In this document: piece after piece, positions 1-11,200 of the stretch
Layout of the letters: every line of letters starts with the position of its first letter
How positions within the stretch are numbered: position 1 is the stretch's first letter
Assembly: GCF_964275005.1 (NCBI RefSeq)
Contig: NC_092706.1
Location: 30,184,781 to 30,248,780 of the forward strand
Origin: Diadema setosum
Taxonomy: Eukaryota; Echinodermata; Echinoidea; Diadematoida; Diadematidae
Length of the DNA stretch: 64,000 bases
Reading direction: 5' to 3'
Program-made: the position numbers and the translations under genes
Notes under the pieces: model-generated
What the model was told of the DNA's origin: nothing
The model's input: only the letters and a program-made list of their open reading frames with translations
Databases searched by the model: none

Positions 1-757
1 TTTAAATAGATACATGTAAACACAAACATTGTAATCCATGATAGTGATATGTTTATTAAATGACTTGCAAAGTCATATGAGCTATACGTGTTCATAATAA
101 CACTAAAATATGCATAGCAAGATTGACAGACATGATTTCACAGAATACTACATGTACACCTGTACTTCCTTCTGGTACAGAGATATCATAATATGAGTTG
201 TGATTGGTATAACAACACATTGTCAACTCTTCAGATTTTTACTAAAATTGACTACAATCAGTTGTGACATGTTACTAAAACATCCTCTTGATTTCTACAT
301 AATAAATACATGCATATCATTCATTTCCCCCCAAACCATTTGACAATTTAGTACAATTTTCATGATGCAGTAAAAAATTTTTTACTTACGAGGGGCACTT
401 ACTTCTAAAGACAATGTTAAGAGAAGTATAACCAAAGAAACAGGTTAGTAGAAATCTGAATAAATCTGACAACTACACTGTACAGAATTTAAAAAAAAAA
501 AATCTACCACAGTTCGAAAGTCAACACACAAGGAGTCAAGATGTTTCCTTGAAATAACATTTTCGATCATGTGACTGTGACAAGGCCAAACATAGAATCT
601 GAAGGTGCTTTGCAGACATTAAGACTCAACTACGCCCTCTACAGCTCAATTTTGTGCTCGTCATTTAAACACATCTAAAAACAGCACCAGCAATGTATCT
701 ATTTTTATGTAGGTTTTACTCTCATAATATCACATCATACTCTATCAGCACTGTATA
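1..757. other. Gene-free left edge
   Basis: This AT-rich stretch has no open frame worth calling, a short A-run near 490 and several ACATGTA-type motifs. It lies downstream of the minus-strand zinc-finger gene, too far to be assigned to its 3' UTR with any confidence. I see nothing else in it. Confidence 0.5.
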
Positions 758-1660
758 CAGTCAAACCTACCTATAGCAGCCACCCAAGGGAAACAACAAA
801 AGTGGCCACTATAGACCGATTCGGGTTCGTTGAGGGCAGCAGACAATTTGCGGTAACTGGGCGCAGCCATTAGCTCTAACTGCGGTGTCCCCGCCTACTC
901 CCCCATCCCCCGGGTAAACATGTTTATCGTGCACTTGTAGCAGGAGTACGCGCACTTCCACTTGTTACAAAGGTTCGCGCATTGAGCAAGCGTTTGCGCA
1001 CTCAGTACGAGACGCCTATTGGCTAAATCAACCATGCATCAGTTTTTCATTCCGTGCGCGTGCATCATTTGCTAATGTAGGGAGGGAGGTATGCGTGAAC
1101 ACCGCAGTAATGGCGTTGCCCATGCTGATAACACACAAAGCGCCTCTCAGAATCGGTCTGTAGACAGGTCAGTTGCCATTTTTAATGTCAACATGTGCAT
1201 TGTACAATAGCAAAAGATACTGCATGTTATTCAAAAAAAAAACAACAAACAAACAAACAAACCAGAAACCAGGAAATAAGTTTGCATGAGCAGCTACAAT
1301 ATAGGAATTTTTTGTACGGTACAATTTACTTCATCTTACATTTTCTTTTAGCCTACTTACTGTTCCTTTGATAGGACTCGGCAGGATTCACGCAATAAAT
1401 GTGAAAGTTAACATATTCATGGCTGATTTAACAGTTCAGATAAATGTTTGTGGCTGCTCTACATGGTTAGATATTCACCACAGGATACAAAATGAGTGGT
1501 TGCTGGCCAAGTTAGGCAGGTGACTGCTGTATAAAGGACACAGCAATTTTGTGTGTGGGATTTTTCAGTTGCCACTATAAGCAGGTGGAGACTATAGACA
1601 GGTGGCTGCTATAGACAGGTGGCTGCTATAGACAGGTGACTGCTAAGACAGGTTTGACTG
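758..1660. mobile_element. Mariner-like miniature element with TA duplication, interrupted
   Basis: The left end starts CAGTCAAACCT and continues into TATAGCAGCCACC. The right end is the reverse complement (AGGTTTGACTG preceded by GGTGGCTGCTATAG). The dinucleotide TA flanks both ends (756-757 and 1661-1662), as expected for a Tc1/mariner-type insertion. The right part, about 1575-1650, is a short tandem repeat of a roughly 17-bp unit, gacaggtggctgctata. There is no coding capacity, so it must be non-autonomous. A second element sits inside it near 809-1163. The TIR and TSD are seen; the superfamily is inferred from the TA duplication. Confidence 0.7.
809..1163. mobile_element. Miniature element nested in the 758-1660 element
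   Basis: The ends CTATAGACCGATTC (809-822) and GAATCGGTCTGTAG (1150-1163) are inverted with one mismatch. The outermost bases resemble the host's own ctatagac unit, so part of this match may be an 8-bp target duplication (ctatagac / ctgtagac). In that case the element proper runs from about 817 to 1156 and would suit the hAT superfamily. The interior is more CpG-rich than its surroundings and has no ORF. The hAT assignment is inference. Confidence 0.55.
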
Positions 1661-2040
1661 TAGTTCAATGTACAGTCTGTATTGGGGCAGGAATATAACT
1701 TCAACCAAGGAGTAAAATAAACTTTTCAAAATGACATCATAAATGTCACCATTACCAATGCTTCAAAGCATTAATATTAGTTGTCACTTCTAAATGTACT
1801 ATAAAAGAGTGATCCAAGAAGTTAGGAGGAAAAAAAGAAAGAAAGAAAACATGGTTTGACATAACAGCTGGGTCAGTGCAAGCAAAATGACGCGAATCAA
1901 TCTCCAGTTAGTTACACAGTATGCAGTACTCATGGTCAGTGAGAACAGACATGATCAGATAAGGCAGATCATGCAATGAAGATGTAAGAAACTTTTATTG
2001 CATTTATGAGAAGAGTTTATCTAAAATTTTATGACATTAA

Positions 2041-2474
2041 AGGGATGGTACAGTTTCAGTTGAGATGGAGTTTGAGTTTCCAACACTTTCAATGATGATT
2101 TTGGGGGATAATGACAAACCTCTTATGAAAAATGAGAGAACATATAATTCTACGAGTAATTCAAAGAATATTTGATGAAAATTGTTTGAAAAATGGCTGA
2201 GATGTCCAAAACAAAGCGATCCTAATAAAAGGTGGGACCCATATTTTATTAGGATCTCTTTGTCTTACTTTGTTTTTCATTTGACATCTCAGCCATTTCA
2301 GAACCAATATTTATCAAGTACACTTTGAATTCCTCTTAGAATTGTATGCTTTTCAACATTCTATAAAGTGGTTTCAAGGTATCTCGCAAAAAGTTTAAAG
2401 CTTAAGTGGTTTCCAGGTATCTCGCAAAAAGTTAAATGCTGAATTCTCAGCTCAACCAATACTATACCATCCCT
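2041..2474. mobile_element. TTAA-type miniature element, family P copy 1
   Basis: The left terminus AGGGATGGTACAGT is inverted at the right as ACTATACCATCCCT. The left flank is TTAA (2037-2040) and the right flank a decayed TTAT. Related copies lie at 25446-25805 and 58053-58434, with shared internal text such as GGTGGGACCCATATTTTATT in copies 1 and 3. A TTAA duplication is the hallmark of piggyBac-type insertion. No transposase is present. Confidence 0.7.
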
Positions 2475-2626
2475 TTATGAGTACTCCATTGATTAATATC
2501 ACATTTGACAAAAACTATTCTTTGAAAATTTGTGAACCTGTCACACGAACTCCATAAAACCTCTTCACATACAATAACTCTTGGAGCACTACAGAGGTTG
2601 TCTATTTGTACCTGCTATGTGTGTTA

Positions 2627-4174
2627 CAGTGCACTCCTGCTACAACAAACATGGTTATAACAAAATTCTGGTTACAACAAATTAAAAATTCAGGCCGCAA
2701 CATTATCCACTCTATGTTTTGTTTTTTTTTAATTGTTCATTTGTTCCGTTATAATAAAATTTCAATCTAATGAACGACAAGAGACCCGCGGGTCTAGCGC
2801 TCACCTGAGTATCGCAAGTTCACCTTTCACACAGTCACTAATCTAAATTATTCACAGCTCTACCAAAATTTGACCAGGCATTCTCAAGTAGAAGATGAAA
2901 ATGTACAATAAGAGCCCAAATTTTTTAAGATTCCTTAATTTGGGGGGATTGGGGGCCCCCTTGGGACCTCTGGGTGGGGCATGGTGCCCATTTTGATAAA
3001 TTGAGATCCTGACCCCCTAGGGATGCTACCTGCCAAGTTTGACGAAAATCCATTGTGAGGTTTTCAGGAAGAAGATGAAAATGTACAATTCAGGCCCCTA
3101 TTTGGACCTTGCCAACCCCCCCCCCCCCCCCCCCGCCCCCAAGAGGGGCACCCCTGGATCTGCTATGAACAAACTTGAAACTACAGTCATTAATGTACTC
3201 ACTCATAGTACAAGCCTTGTATTATCTTAGCTCTATAACTTCTGATTCTAGAGAAGATTTTTAAAGATTCCTTAATATTGGGGGTTTGGGGCCCCCTGGG
3301 GGCCCCCTGGGTGGGGCATGGTGCCCATTTTAACAAATTGAGATCCTAACCCCCTAGGGATGCTACCTGCCAAGTTTGGTGAAAACGGGCCATGGGGTTC
3401 TCAAGAAGAAGATGAAAATATACAATTTAGGCCCCATTACGACCCCTCTCCACCCCCCTCCCCTGGGTCCCACCCCTGATTCTGCCAAGAACAAACTTGA
3501 AACTACAGTCATCAATGTACTAACTCATAATATTAACTTAGCTCTATCACTTCTGGTTGTAGAGAAGATTTTTACAGATTCCTTAACTTTGGGGGTTTGA
3601 GGCCCCCCTGGGGGGCCCCTGGGTTGGGCATGGTGCCCATTTTAACAAACTGAGTTCCTAACTCCCTTGGGATGCTACCTGCCAAGTTTGGTGAAAATGG
3701 GTCATGGGGTTCTCAAGAAGAAGATGAAAATGTACAATATAGGCCCCATTAGGACCCCTCCCCTGGGTCCCAAGGGGGGCACCCCTGATTCTGCCATGAA
3801 CAAACTTGAAACTACAGTCATCAATGTACTAACTCATAGTATTAACTTAGCTCTATCACTTCTGATTCTAGAGAAGAAGATTTTTACAGATTCCTTAATT
3901 TTTGGGAGTTTGGGCCCCCCTGGGGACCCCCTGGGTGGGGCATGGTGCCCATTTTAACAAACTGAGTTCCTAACCCCCTAGGGATGCTACCTGCCAAGTT
4001 TGATGAAAATCGGTCTTGGGGTTTTCAAGAAGAAGATGAAAATGTAAAAAGTTTACGCACGAAGGACGCCAGACGCCGGACGAAGGGCGATCGCAATAGC
4101 TCACTTGAGCCTTTGGCTCAGGTGAGCTAAAAACTGCTGGTTCTAAGGATTTCTTTTATAACGGGAGTCCACTG
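2627..4174. mobile_element. TA-flanked miniature element split by a tandem-array element
   Basis: The left end CAGTGCACTCCTGCTACAAC pairs with GTTATAAAAG-like sequence ending GGGAGTCCACTG on the right. TA flanks both ends (2625-2626 and 4175-4176). About 1.35 kb of unrelated tandem-repeat DNA (2779-4132) lies inside it, so this is a nested pair and the TA element is the older of the two. A related short copy is at 11203-11399 and a more decayed piece near 12690-12840. It has no coding capacity. Confidence 0.6.
2779..4132 (+). mobile_element. Element with ~320-bp internal tandem units and 3' hairpin, copy A
   Basis: It begins with GAGACCCGCGGGTCTAGCGC and an early GCTCACCTGAG motif. It then carries about three units of 310-325 bp; the marker GAACAAACTTGAAACTAC recurs near 3168, 3490 and 3798. 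It ends in a 13-bp stem, GCTCACTTGAGCC (4099-4111) with GGCTCAGGTGAGC (4115-4127), followed by TAAAA. A second copy in the same orientation lies at 59785-61158. Small open frames in the array repeat [12 protein letters not shown] because the DNA repeats, so I do not call them genes. Internal minisatellite plus 3' hairpin recalls Helentron/DINE-type non-autonomous elements, but that class is inference. Confidence 0.65.
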
Positions 4175-4823
4175 TAACTGTGGGCAACCAAGACATGTGA
4201 TTCAGAAGGCTTGGCTTCAAGCACTTTGATGCCATACCAGTCACATGCTTTCTTACTTACATTTGAACACATAACAGCAAGCTATGGTCGACAATGAGAC
4301 ATTACAGCGAAATCTTAGTAGCCAACAATTTTTGGCAATGTGTTTTTGACGAAATTGAGAACGGAACACTGATTAACATTAAAATAATCTTTTTATGTCA
4401 TTGGCAGAGAGAAACGGGACTACAAAACTTGTATCATATCATCAAGTGTAGGCCCATATGAAGAGCTTGAATGCAAAAACAAATAAATTGCATTTTTACA
4501 TATTTTTTAAAGTAAAGTTATCATCATATAAAGAATTGAATCTTTTCAATAATACTACAGTTGTTACAATACAAATATTCTTGAAGATACATGTATCTTT
4601 AAAATTATGACATATATTATAACTATTTTCTTTACTTTTCAGCAGCTCCAAATTAAAATATCTCAAGTTGATAAAAATTGATAAAATAGTGGTTTTGTCT
4701 CTTAACTCTTCAAGTCTCATCTTTTAATTGAACCTAAAGAGAAGAACCTGTGCTTCATCACATGTAGATATTGTACCAATGCGATGAGATGACTGTCCTG
4801 GGTATTACAGCAAACTTACTTCT

Positions 4824-4903
4824 ATTTTAGATCACTATGACACTTTGCAAATAAACTAAAACTTCAATTTTAGATCACTATGACACTTTGCAAATAAACT
4901 AAG
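4824..4903. repeat. Two-copy tandem duplication, 43-bp period
   Basis: ATTTTAGATCACTATGACAC, continuing through caaataaactaa, occurs at 4824 and again at 4867 with almost no divergence. This indicates a recent local slippage or duplication. Confidence 0.85.
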
Positions 4904-6892
4904 CCACATAAAGAATGTACCTCAAATGACAATATCAAGGATGAAATAACTACATGTAAATGCCAGTGACTGTATCAAACAACTGTTCAGATCTACAAAT
5001 CCCGGTACTTGAATACATGGAAGAAACTTAAAGTCAAGAAATTTGAATTGAAACATAAACATTCATTGTTCCGTGGAGAAATGAAAACATTCATTTTTGG
5101 CAAATATAAAGTATCCTGACAGGTAAATGTGAGACATGAACAGCAACAGAAACATTTGCTAGTAAAACTTGATTAATTAGATTTCTTGACACTAGATGCA
5201 GTTTTTATGGCAACATATTTTACAAAGAACATTATATGACAGTAACAACTATTCTCAGACTGTGTGGAAAAGGGAATATTGCTCTGTACTGTAGTGATGT
5301 CACATCTGGTTTCAAAAGAGTATCGCCCACTTCCATTTCTCAGAAATCAGTTTTCTCAGTTTGGATACTTTCATGATAGCTTCACTATGGAAGAAAAGAA
5401 AGATTTACACAGCACACTTTCAAAGCATATATGCACATAAACTTCAGAATACAGTTAGGGAAGTTATTTCTAAATTTAGATACAATCTTAACACTATAAA
5501 GATAAATTTCAACAGTTGGCAAGTTTGCTCCACGTGCCCTCCGTTTGGCCTATTACAAAATAAACACAATACATGCTGTCTTTGCATAAAGAAGAATACA
5601 TCTTCAAAGCCATAGCGCCTAAATCACTCAACATAAACTAATACTGGCAAAGTTAATACAGCTAGCACAATGAAAGAAAACAAATTAGAATTCTTGAGAA
5701 ACAGAAACATGAATCATACAGTAACATGATTTGATGCTATGAACAAAAAATGCACAATTACAAAATTCTTATCGCATACATGTACATTCAAGTGTCGAAG
5801 ACAGCTAGATGTGCTTCAAAACCTACTCAAACATTTTCTGAACAACATAGTAACATTTTTCTTTTCTGTACACATACATTTTGTGTTTAAAGAATTCTAA
5901 TCTTTTTCCATAGCAGTCACTACATATTTCATAGTTATTTATCTCTCCTAGAAAACCACCAGCTACACATATATTATAGCTGTAGGTTGCTAGTAGTATG
6001 TTAATAAAAATAAACTTTGGTAAGAAACAGGTGCACAAGTTCTAGTATCAAAAAGATCTATGATATTGCACAGAAGTAAAGAAGACATAAAAACATTGAC
6101 ATTCACAAGTGCTTTTTGTTTATCTCTAAGTATACAGGTGGACATTTTTTTTTTTCACAATGCCTCATGGCTACACTAATAGTACTGTGGTACTAATAAT
6201 AATCACTACCTTCTGTTGCCATTATAAATGCAAAGAGCATAAATTACTTTAAAAGTTGCAAGCATTGATTAAGCACACGAATACTGATAAAACTCTTTGA
6301 TTTAAATATGACTCAAGTCAAGCTACATGAAAGTACTTTCAATGTTATAAAGTCATCATCAAAGTATTAAATTTCCTATAACTGTGAATTCAATCAATTT
6401 GATATCACAATTTCCATGTACACATACCATTTCCTTGAGTTCATCTCTTCCTAGTAGATATGCACATGACATTATTTCTAGGAGTAATCAATGAGTGTCC
6501 TTCAAGCTTGCTTTATAAGAAATTTTACCATGATGGAAATTGCTTACTGCTTGTATTTCACTATGAATTGACTAAGAAAATGATTATCTTTAGATGGGTA
6601 AAAAGAAGGTAGGAGTTAAAAGACTCTGCACACTGATCACATCCTTGAGGCTATAAAATGAAGCTACCAAAGTATGTTCAAAACTGACTGCTTGGAGGAT
6701 GCTACAATACAGACATGTATTCTTGACACCATTTCCTCAATGTATAGCTTATGTCCCCACCTGAAGAGGTTTTCTTCTCCTTGAGACTGTCAAACTACAT
6801 GTACATGTACGTCATATTCTGCCATAATTACACTATATGATATCACTTTAAAAATATGAAAATATAACTGACATTTGTGGCAGGTCTGGACC

Positions 6893-7060
6893 CCGTTGCA
6901 TAAAGTTATGGTAACTTTACAATTATTGGTAACTCTGCAATCAATGCTAACTACCAGAGTAACATTATTCCACAGCCAATCAAAACCAAGAAATCACTGA
7001 TAGTTACCACTGATTGCAGAGTTACCATTAATTATGAAAGTGCCACAGTTTTATTTAGCA
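6893..7060. repeat. Probable decayed miniature element
   Basis: The left part begins GACCCCGTTGCATAAAGTTA. Internal GGTAACTCTGCAATCA is matched in inverted form by TGATTGCAGAGTTACC further right, giving a hairpin-like middle. The resemblance to GGCACCGTTTCATGAAA-type elements (see 45165-45334) is weak, and the right terminus is not clean. Confidence 0.4.
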
Positions 7061-8223
7061 GGCCATGGCTGTTATAGTCCTAAAAATTTAATTTCCTGCT
7101 CAAAATAAGTATACCTTCCTTGACACACTCTCCAAAAGAAAATACATATCGTCATGAAGTGAAAGCAACTATTGAGATGGCATTGTATGCTGGTTCAGAC
7201 CCATCAATTTGACATGATGACAAAAGGTGGTAGAATAAGTTGTGCCCCAGACTTTGTCATACTTGGTGAGAGTAGGAAGTGTTGCCTAGTGGGGAATTTC
7301 ATTCAAGCTCTGTTTCAAGCATACATGTATACTTACGCAACATGTAAACTATCGGACATTGCTTGCGGCAAAAACAGGTTGTAAAAGTTGACATGAGTTG
7401 TCACAGGTGGCAACACAGATTACAAATATAATGTACAGTAATTGCATAATTGTAGCAAGACAGTTATCACATAAACAGTTGGAATCCATGGCAAGATAAC
7501 TTGTGTCTACTGGTCACAGATTGGGTCAACACCTGTTTTACCACCAATTGTTTCCATGTATGTCGCTGCTTGTACCGATATACAGGCAACCTCTTGAACC
7601 CATCCGGACTGTAAGATTCATGGCAAGGTAGCTGCTTTATGATTCCACTATTGTTTGCCTCCACTTGCCTCCTCTTAATGACTGCTTTGCTTTCATTTAT
7701 CCAAACATACTCAAGCCTAATTTACATACATGTGTGCACAGGTAAGAAGAGATTATTGCATGCTTGCATACTAAATAATTTCTGATACTTGGGCAGATTA
7801 ATGAATTTAAACCTACAAATTCTTCCTTTGTAAATGGGAAGTATGAGTCTGCAAATTAACTTAAAGCATCATACATGTATTCACTTTTGTGGAATGATAC
7901 ACCAGTTTTCTGCAATATATTTATAAAGATTATCACTTTACATGAATAATGTGACATGGCATTTATTGCCTACAGCATGACATACAGTCTGTTTCACCCC
8001 CTTCACTTTCCTTCTCTTCTTAGAGTAATCATGAATCAATACATCTTTTACAATGTTCGTTAAGGAGACAGCCCTCAATACCTTGAAATGACACTGTTCT
8101 TTACTCACAAATCATTTTGATCTTTTAGATATGATCATAAAGAACAGGTGAGATATGACAGTTGAGTTATATTGGCAGTGAAGACAAGAAGAGTTTCTTT
8201 CAGTGACTGTTTGGCAAAATATA

Positions 8224-11200
8224 TCAGTTGTTCCATCTCTGCTCATTGGATGAGCCTGGGTGAGTAGGCAAGGAGAACTGCATGGATGGGTTGACATATC
8301 CCATGTAGGGCAATCTAGGCTGACTTTGGGCCCCCATCTGTGGAGGGTAGTGCATGCTGGCAAGAGCCATGGCAGCTTGCTGGTTGCTGGATTCATGCTG
8401 GGACATACTCCACGGTCTGCTGGGTAGACTAGAATGAGAGTTTGGGTGGTCTTGGGAAGGAGGTGCCGTGAGGGGGGAGCTAAGGAGAGGGGTCAGGGGA
8501 CTGGGAGAGGGGCACGATATGGTGCTATCGGTAGGTGGGGTTAAATCTGGTGTATGACAGAGGTTAAAAGAATTTGGTGAGGGTTGGGGAGACGAGAGGA
8601 GAGTTTGGTGGGGATGGGGGTGAAAGTTTACAAAGGGTGGTTTGGGGAAGCGGTGCAATCCTTGGAGGTGTGTCTTTGGGGCAGAGTGTGGATGAACATG
8701 AGAGGTCTGTGAAAGAGAGGAGTTTAGGAGTGATGAGTGAGGCATAGATGGGGAAGGGTGTAAGATGGGGGCGCTATTTGTGACAGGTGGATTGTACTCC
8801 AGCAAGGCTTGCAGATGTTGATGCGTACTGCTAGAAAACTGGGATTGTCGGAGTGGCATTGAGTTGTCAGGATGGTGGTGAGGAGATGGTGGAGGCAAAT
8901 ATTGAGTAAGATTTGTAAGATTGTTGCTTGCCACAGTTGGGACAATGGGGCTGGGATGGGATGAGGCAGAAGATAATGGCACAGACCAAGAAGTGGATAA
9001 CTTGGATGACATTCTGTAATGTGAGTTAAAGTTGGAAGTTGTAATGTGTTCTTCTGACTTGCCCAAGGGTTCAACTTGTAGAACTCCATTTTTCTGCTGA
9101 TAAAGAGGAGGTCGGTCTTGATACTGTTGCCCCTGGTCATACTGCCTCTGATGCTGCTGGTCCTCATGATGATGCTCCTGGTGAGGTTGCTCCTGCTGAT
9201 ATTGGCCTTGAAGATGTTGCTCTTCATGATGTGGTGCTTGACTTTGCTGTGACTGGGGTTTTTCTTGATCATGTTGCTCCTGGTAATGCTGTTTCTGACA
9301 ACCTTGCTCCTGTTCCTGGTGAGATTGTTCACTGTGATGCTGCTTTTGTTGTTCTGATTGATGCTCCTGAACTCGATTGGAAGGCTCATCTTCAACCTGG
9401 TTGTGATACTGCAATTCAGGTTGTTGCCGCTGTTGAAGAGACTCTTGAAGATTTTGTGGTGGTGTGACAAGTTGCTGTTGTAAGGGCAGCTGTGGTTGTG
9501 GTTGCTGTGACTGTGATGGTAAGTACTTATCCTGTTGCTGCTTGTCACTCCCAACTTGACGGCGATGCTGAGAAGACAATTTCACAGCTTTTTCTAGTGG
9601 TTGTTGAGTTGCAACCTGCTGTAGTGGCATTGGCTGATCTGATGGAGATTGAGTCATATGTAGTTGTGCTGTCTGGTGGCTTTTATCCTGTTGCACCTGA
9701 TGTGTACCACATATCTCTCTTGTTTCTGAAAAGACAGGCTTCTCTGAATCAGCATTCTTCTTCTCAGACTTCTTTGTTTTTGCTCCTGTGCCTGTGCCAA
9801 CAGGGCGTCCAACATTAGGAGGTGGTGGGTTGTCTTTCCACATGTTGATGTCATGCGCCTTGTGCTTGTGTGTCTTCAAACTGACATTCTGCCTGAATTT
9901 TTCACCACAGATGTCACACTGGTATGGCTTCTCACCAGTATGCATGCGCCGGTGGACCATCATGTTTGAGTGCTGGGTGAAACCTCGATTACATTCAGGG
10001 CAGGTGAAAGGTTTGGTATTTCTGTGGACCAGCTCATGTCTGATCAGATGGTGTCTGCAGCGGAAGACCTTCTGGCACACTTTGCACTGGAATGTCTCTG
10101 TCCGCATGTGTCTGTTCAAATGGCCCTGAAGAGTTTTGGGAGTGGTGTAAACATTGCCACATATGTCACATTTGTAAGGCTTTTTCCCCTCTGTTACATT
10201 TTGGTGAAATTCCAGATGGTTGGTTAGCGATGTCTTATTTTTGAAGCTCTTCTCACACAAATTGCAGTCAAAAGATTTTCGAGGTTTGTGGTTTCTTCTT
10301 ACATGGTGCAACATCGCATCACGTCGCTTGAACGAGACTCCACACTCATGGCAAAGATAAGGGCGACCTTCACTGTGACATTCTTTGTGGTCATTGAGCA
10401 TCTGACTGGATGCAAAAGACTTGTCGCAATTCTGGCAAGCAAATGGTTTTTCTCCTGTATGTGTCCTTTCATGTTTGGCCAGCTGATCAGCAAGACCAAA
10501 TTTGCGATTACAGTGTGCACACTTAAACTTTCGGATATGAGTGCGCTGTTTGTGAGCCCAGAGATGTGAACTTGACTTACATGACTTTCCACAGTCCTGA
10601 CACACAAAGCTGTCTCTCATGTGTGTTTTCTCATGTCTCTTTACTGAAGATTCCCTTGTGTAGGTTTTAGGGCACTTTGAACAATGGAAACTTGCTGAAG
10701 ACTCTTTTCTTGCATTGTTTGAAGACTCCTTCTGTAGCTTTTCATCACATGGGTCCCGAGCTCTCAGTCCGCGGTCCTTCTTCTGTAAAATAAGCATGGA
10801 ACATGACAAATTATTCAGAAAGAAGGATCTATGGTCTGAGGCTGCTTTAGAATGAATAAATCCTGTCATCCAGTTTGTACTGTGAGAAGCAACAAGTCAA
10901 GCACAACATGGGCCAAGTTACTACAGGATGATCAATGACTGAGAACACGAACTATGAAACATTTTAATTACAGTGTAGGCCAACACTACATGGCAGCATC
11001 AAATATAAAAGGACAGCAATGCAAATTCTCTTGGTGTCAGTACATACATCTTCAAATTATCACTAGCTGGTACAGAAAATGTGTAACAGGTTCAAGGCAT
11101 TAATTGCTGCTCTTTTAAGCTTCATGCCAACACACATATCTGATTTGCAACAAAAAGAAAGCCGCAAATAATAAAAGACATCTGAGGACCAGAGTTTCAT

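Larger units (their letters stand above)
4177..8223. other. 3' flank of the zinc-finger gene
   Basis: No coding region is visible on either strand. The DNA is AT-rich and mostly non-repetitive, so some of it could be a long 3' UTR of the minus-strand gene ending at 8224. A TTTATT at 7050-7055 reads AATAAA on the minus strand and is one possible polyadenylation signal, unproven. The stretch also holds a 43-bp duplication near 4824-4903 and a short TIR-like remnant near 6893-7060. Confidence 0.4.

Noticed and set aside
3039-3957. Three consecutive small frames sharing [12 protein letters not shown]
   Set aside because: They repeat because the DNA is a ~320-bp tandem array; the same strings recur in the second array near 60.4 kb. 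They start from different codons and have no independent support.
8724-9554. A 276-codon minus-strand frame overlapping the zinc-finger gene
   Set aside because: It is a frame-shifted reading of the Gln/His-rich tract, which stays open because of CAN-rich codons.
9231-10129. Plus-strand frames opposite the zinc-finger exon
   Set aside because: They are antisense shadows of the finger and Gln-rich coding sequence.
10783-10869. N-terminal extension MTGFIHSKAASDH upstream of the finger exon
   Set aside because: It crosses a strong TTTTACAG acceptor, and the upstream exon joins in phase at 10782, so the extension is intron.
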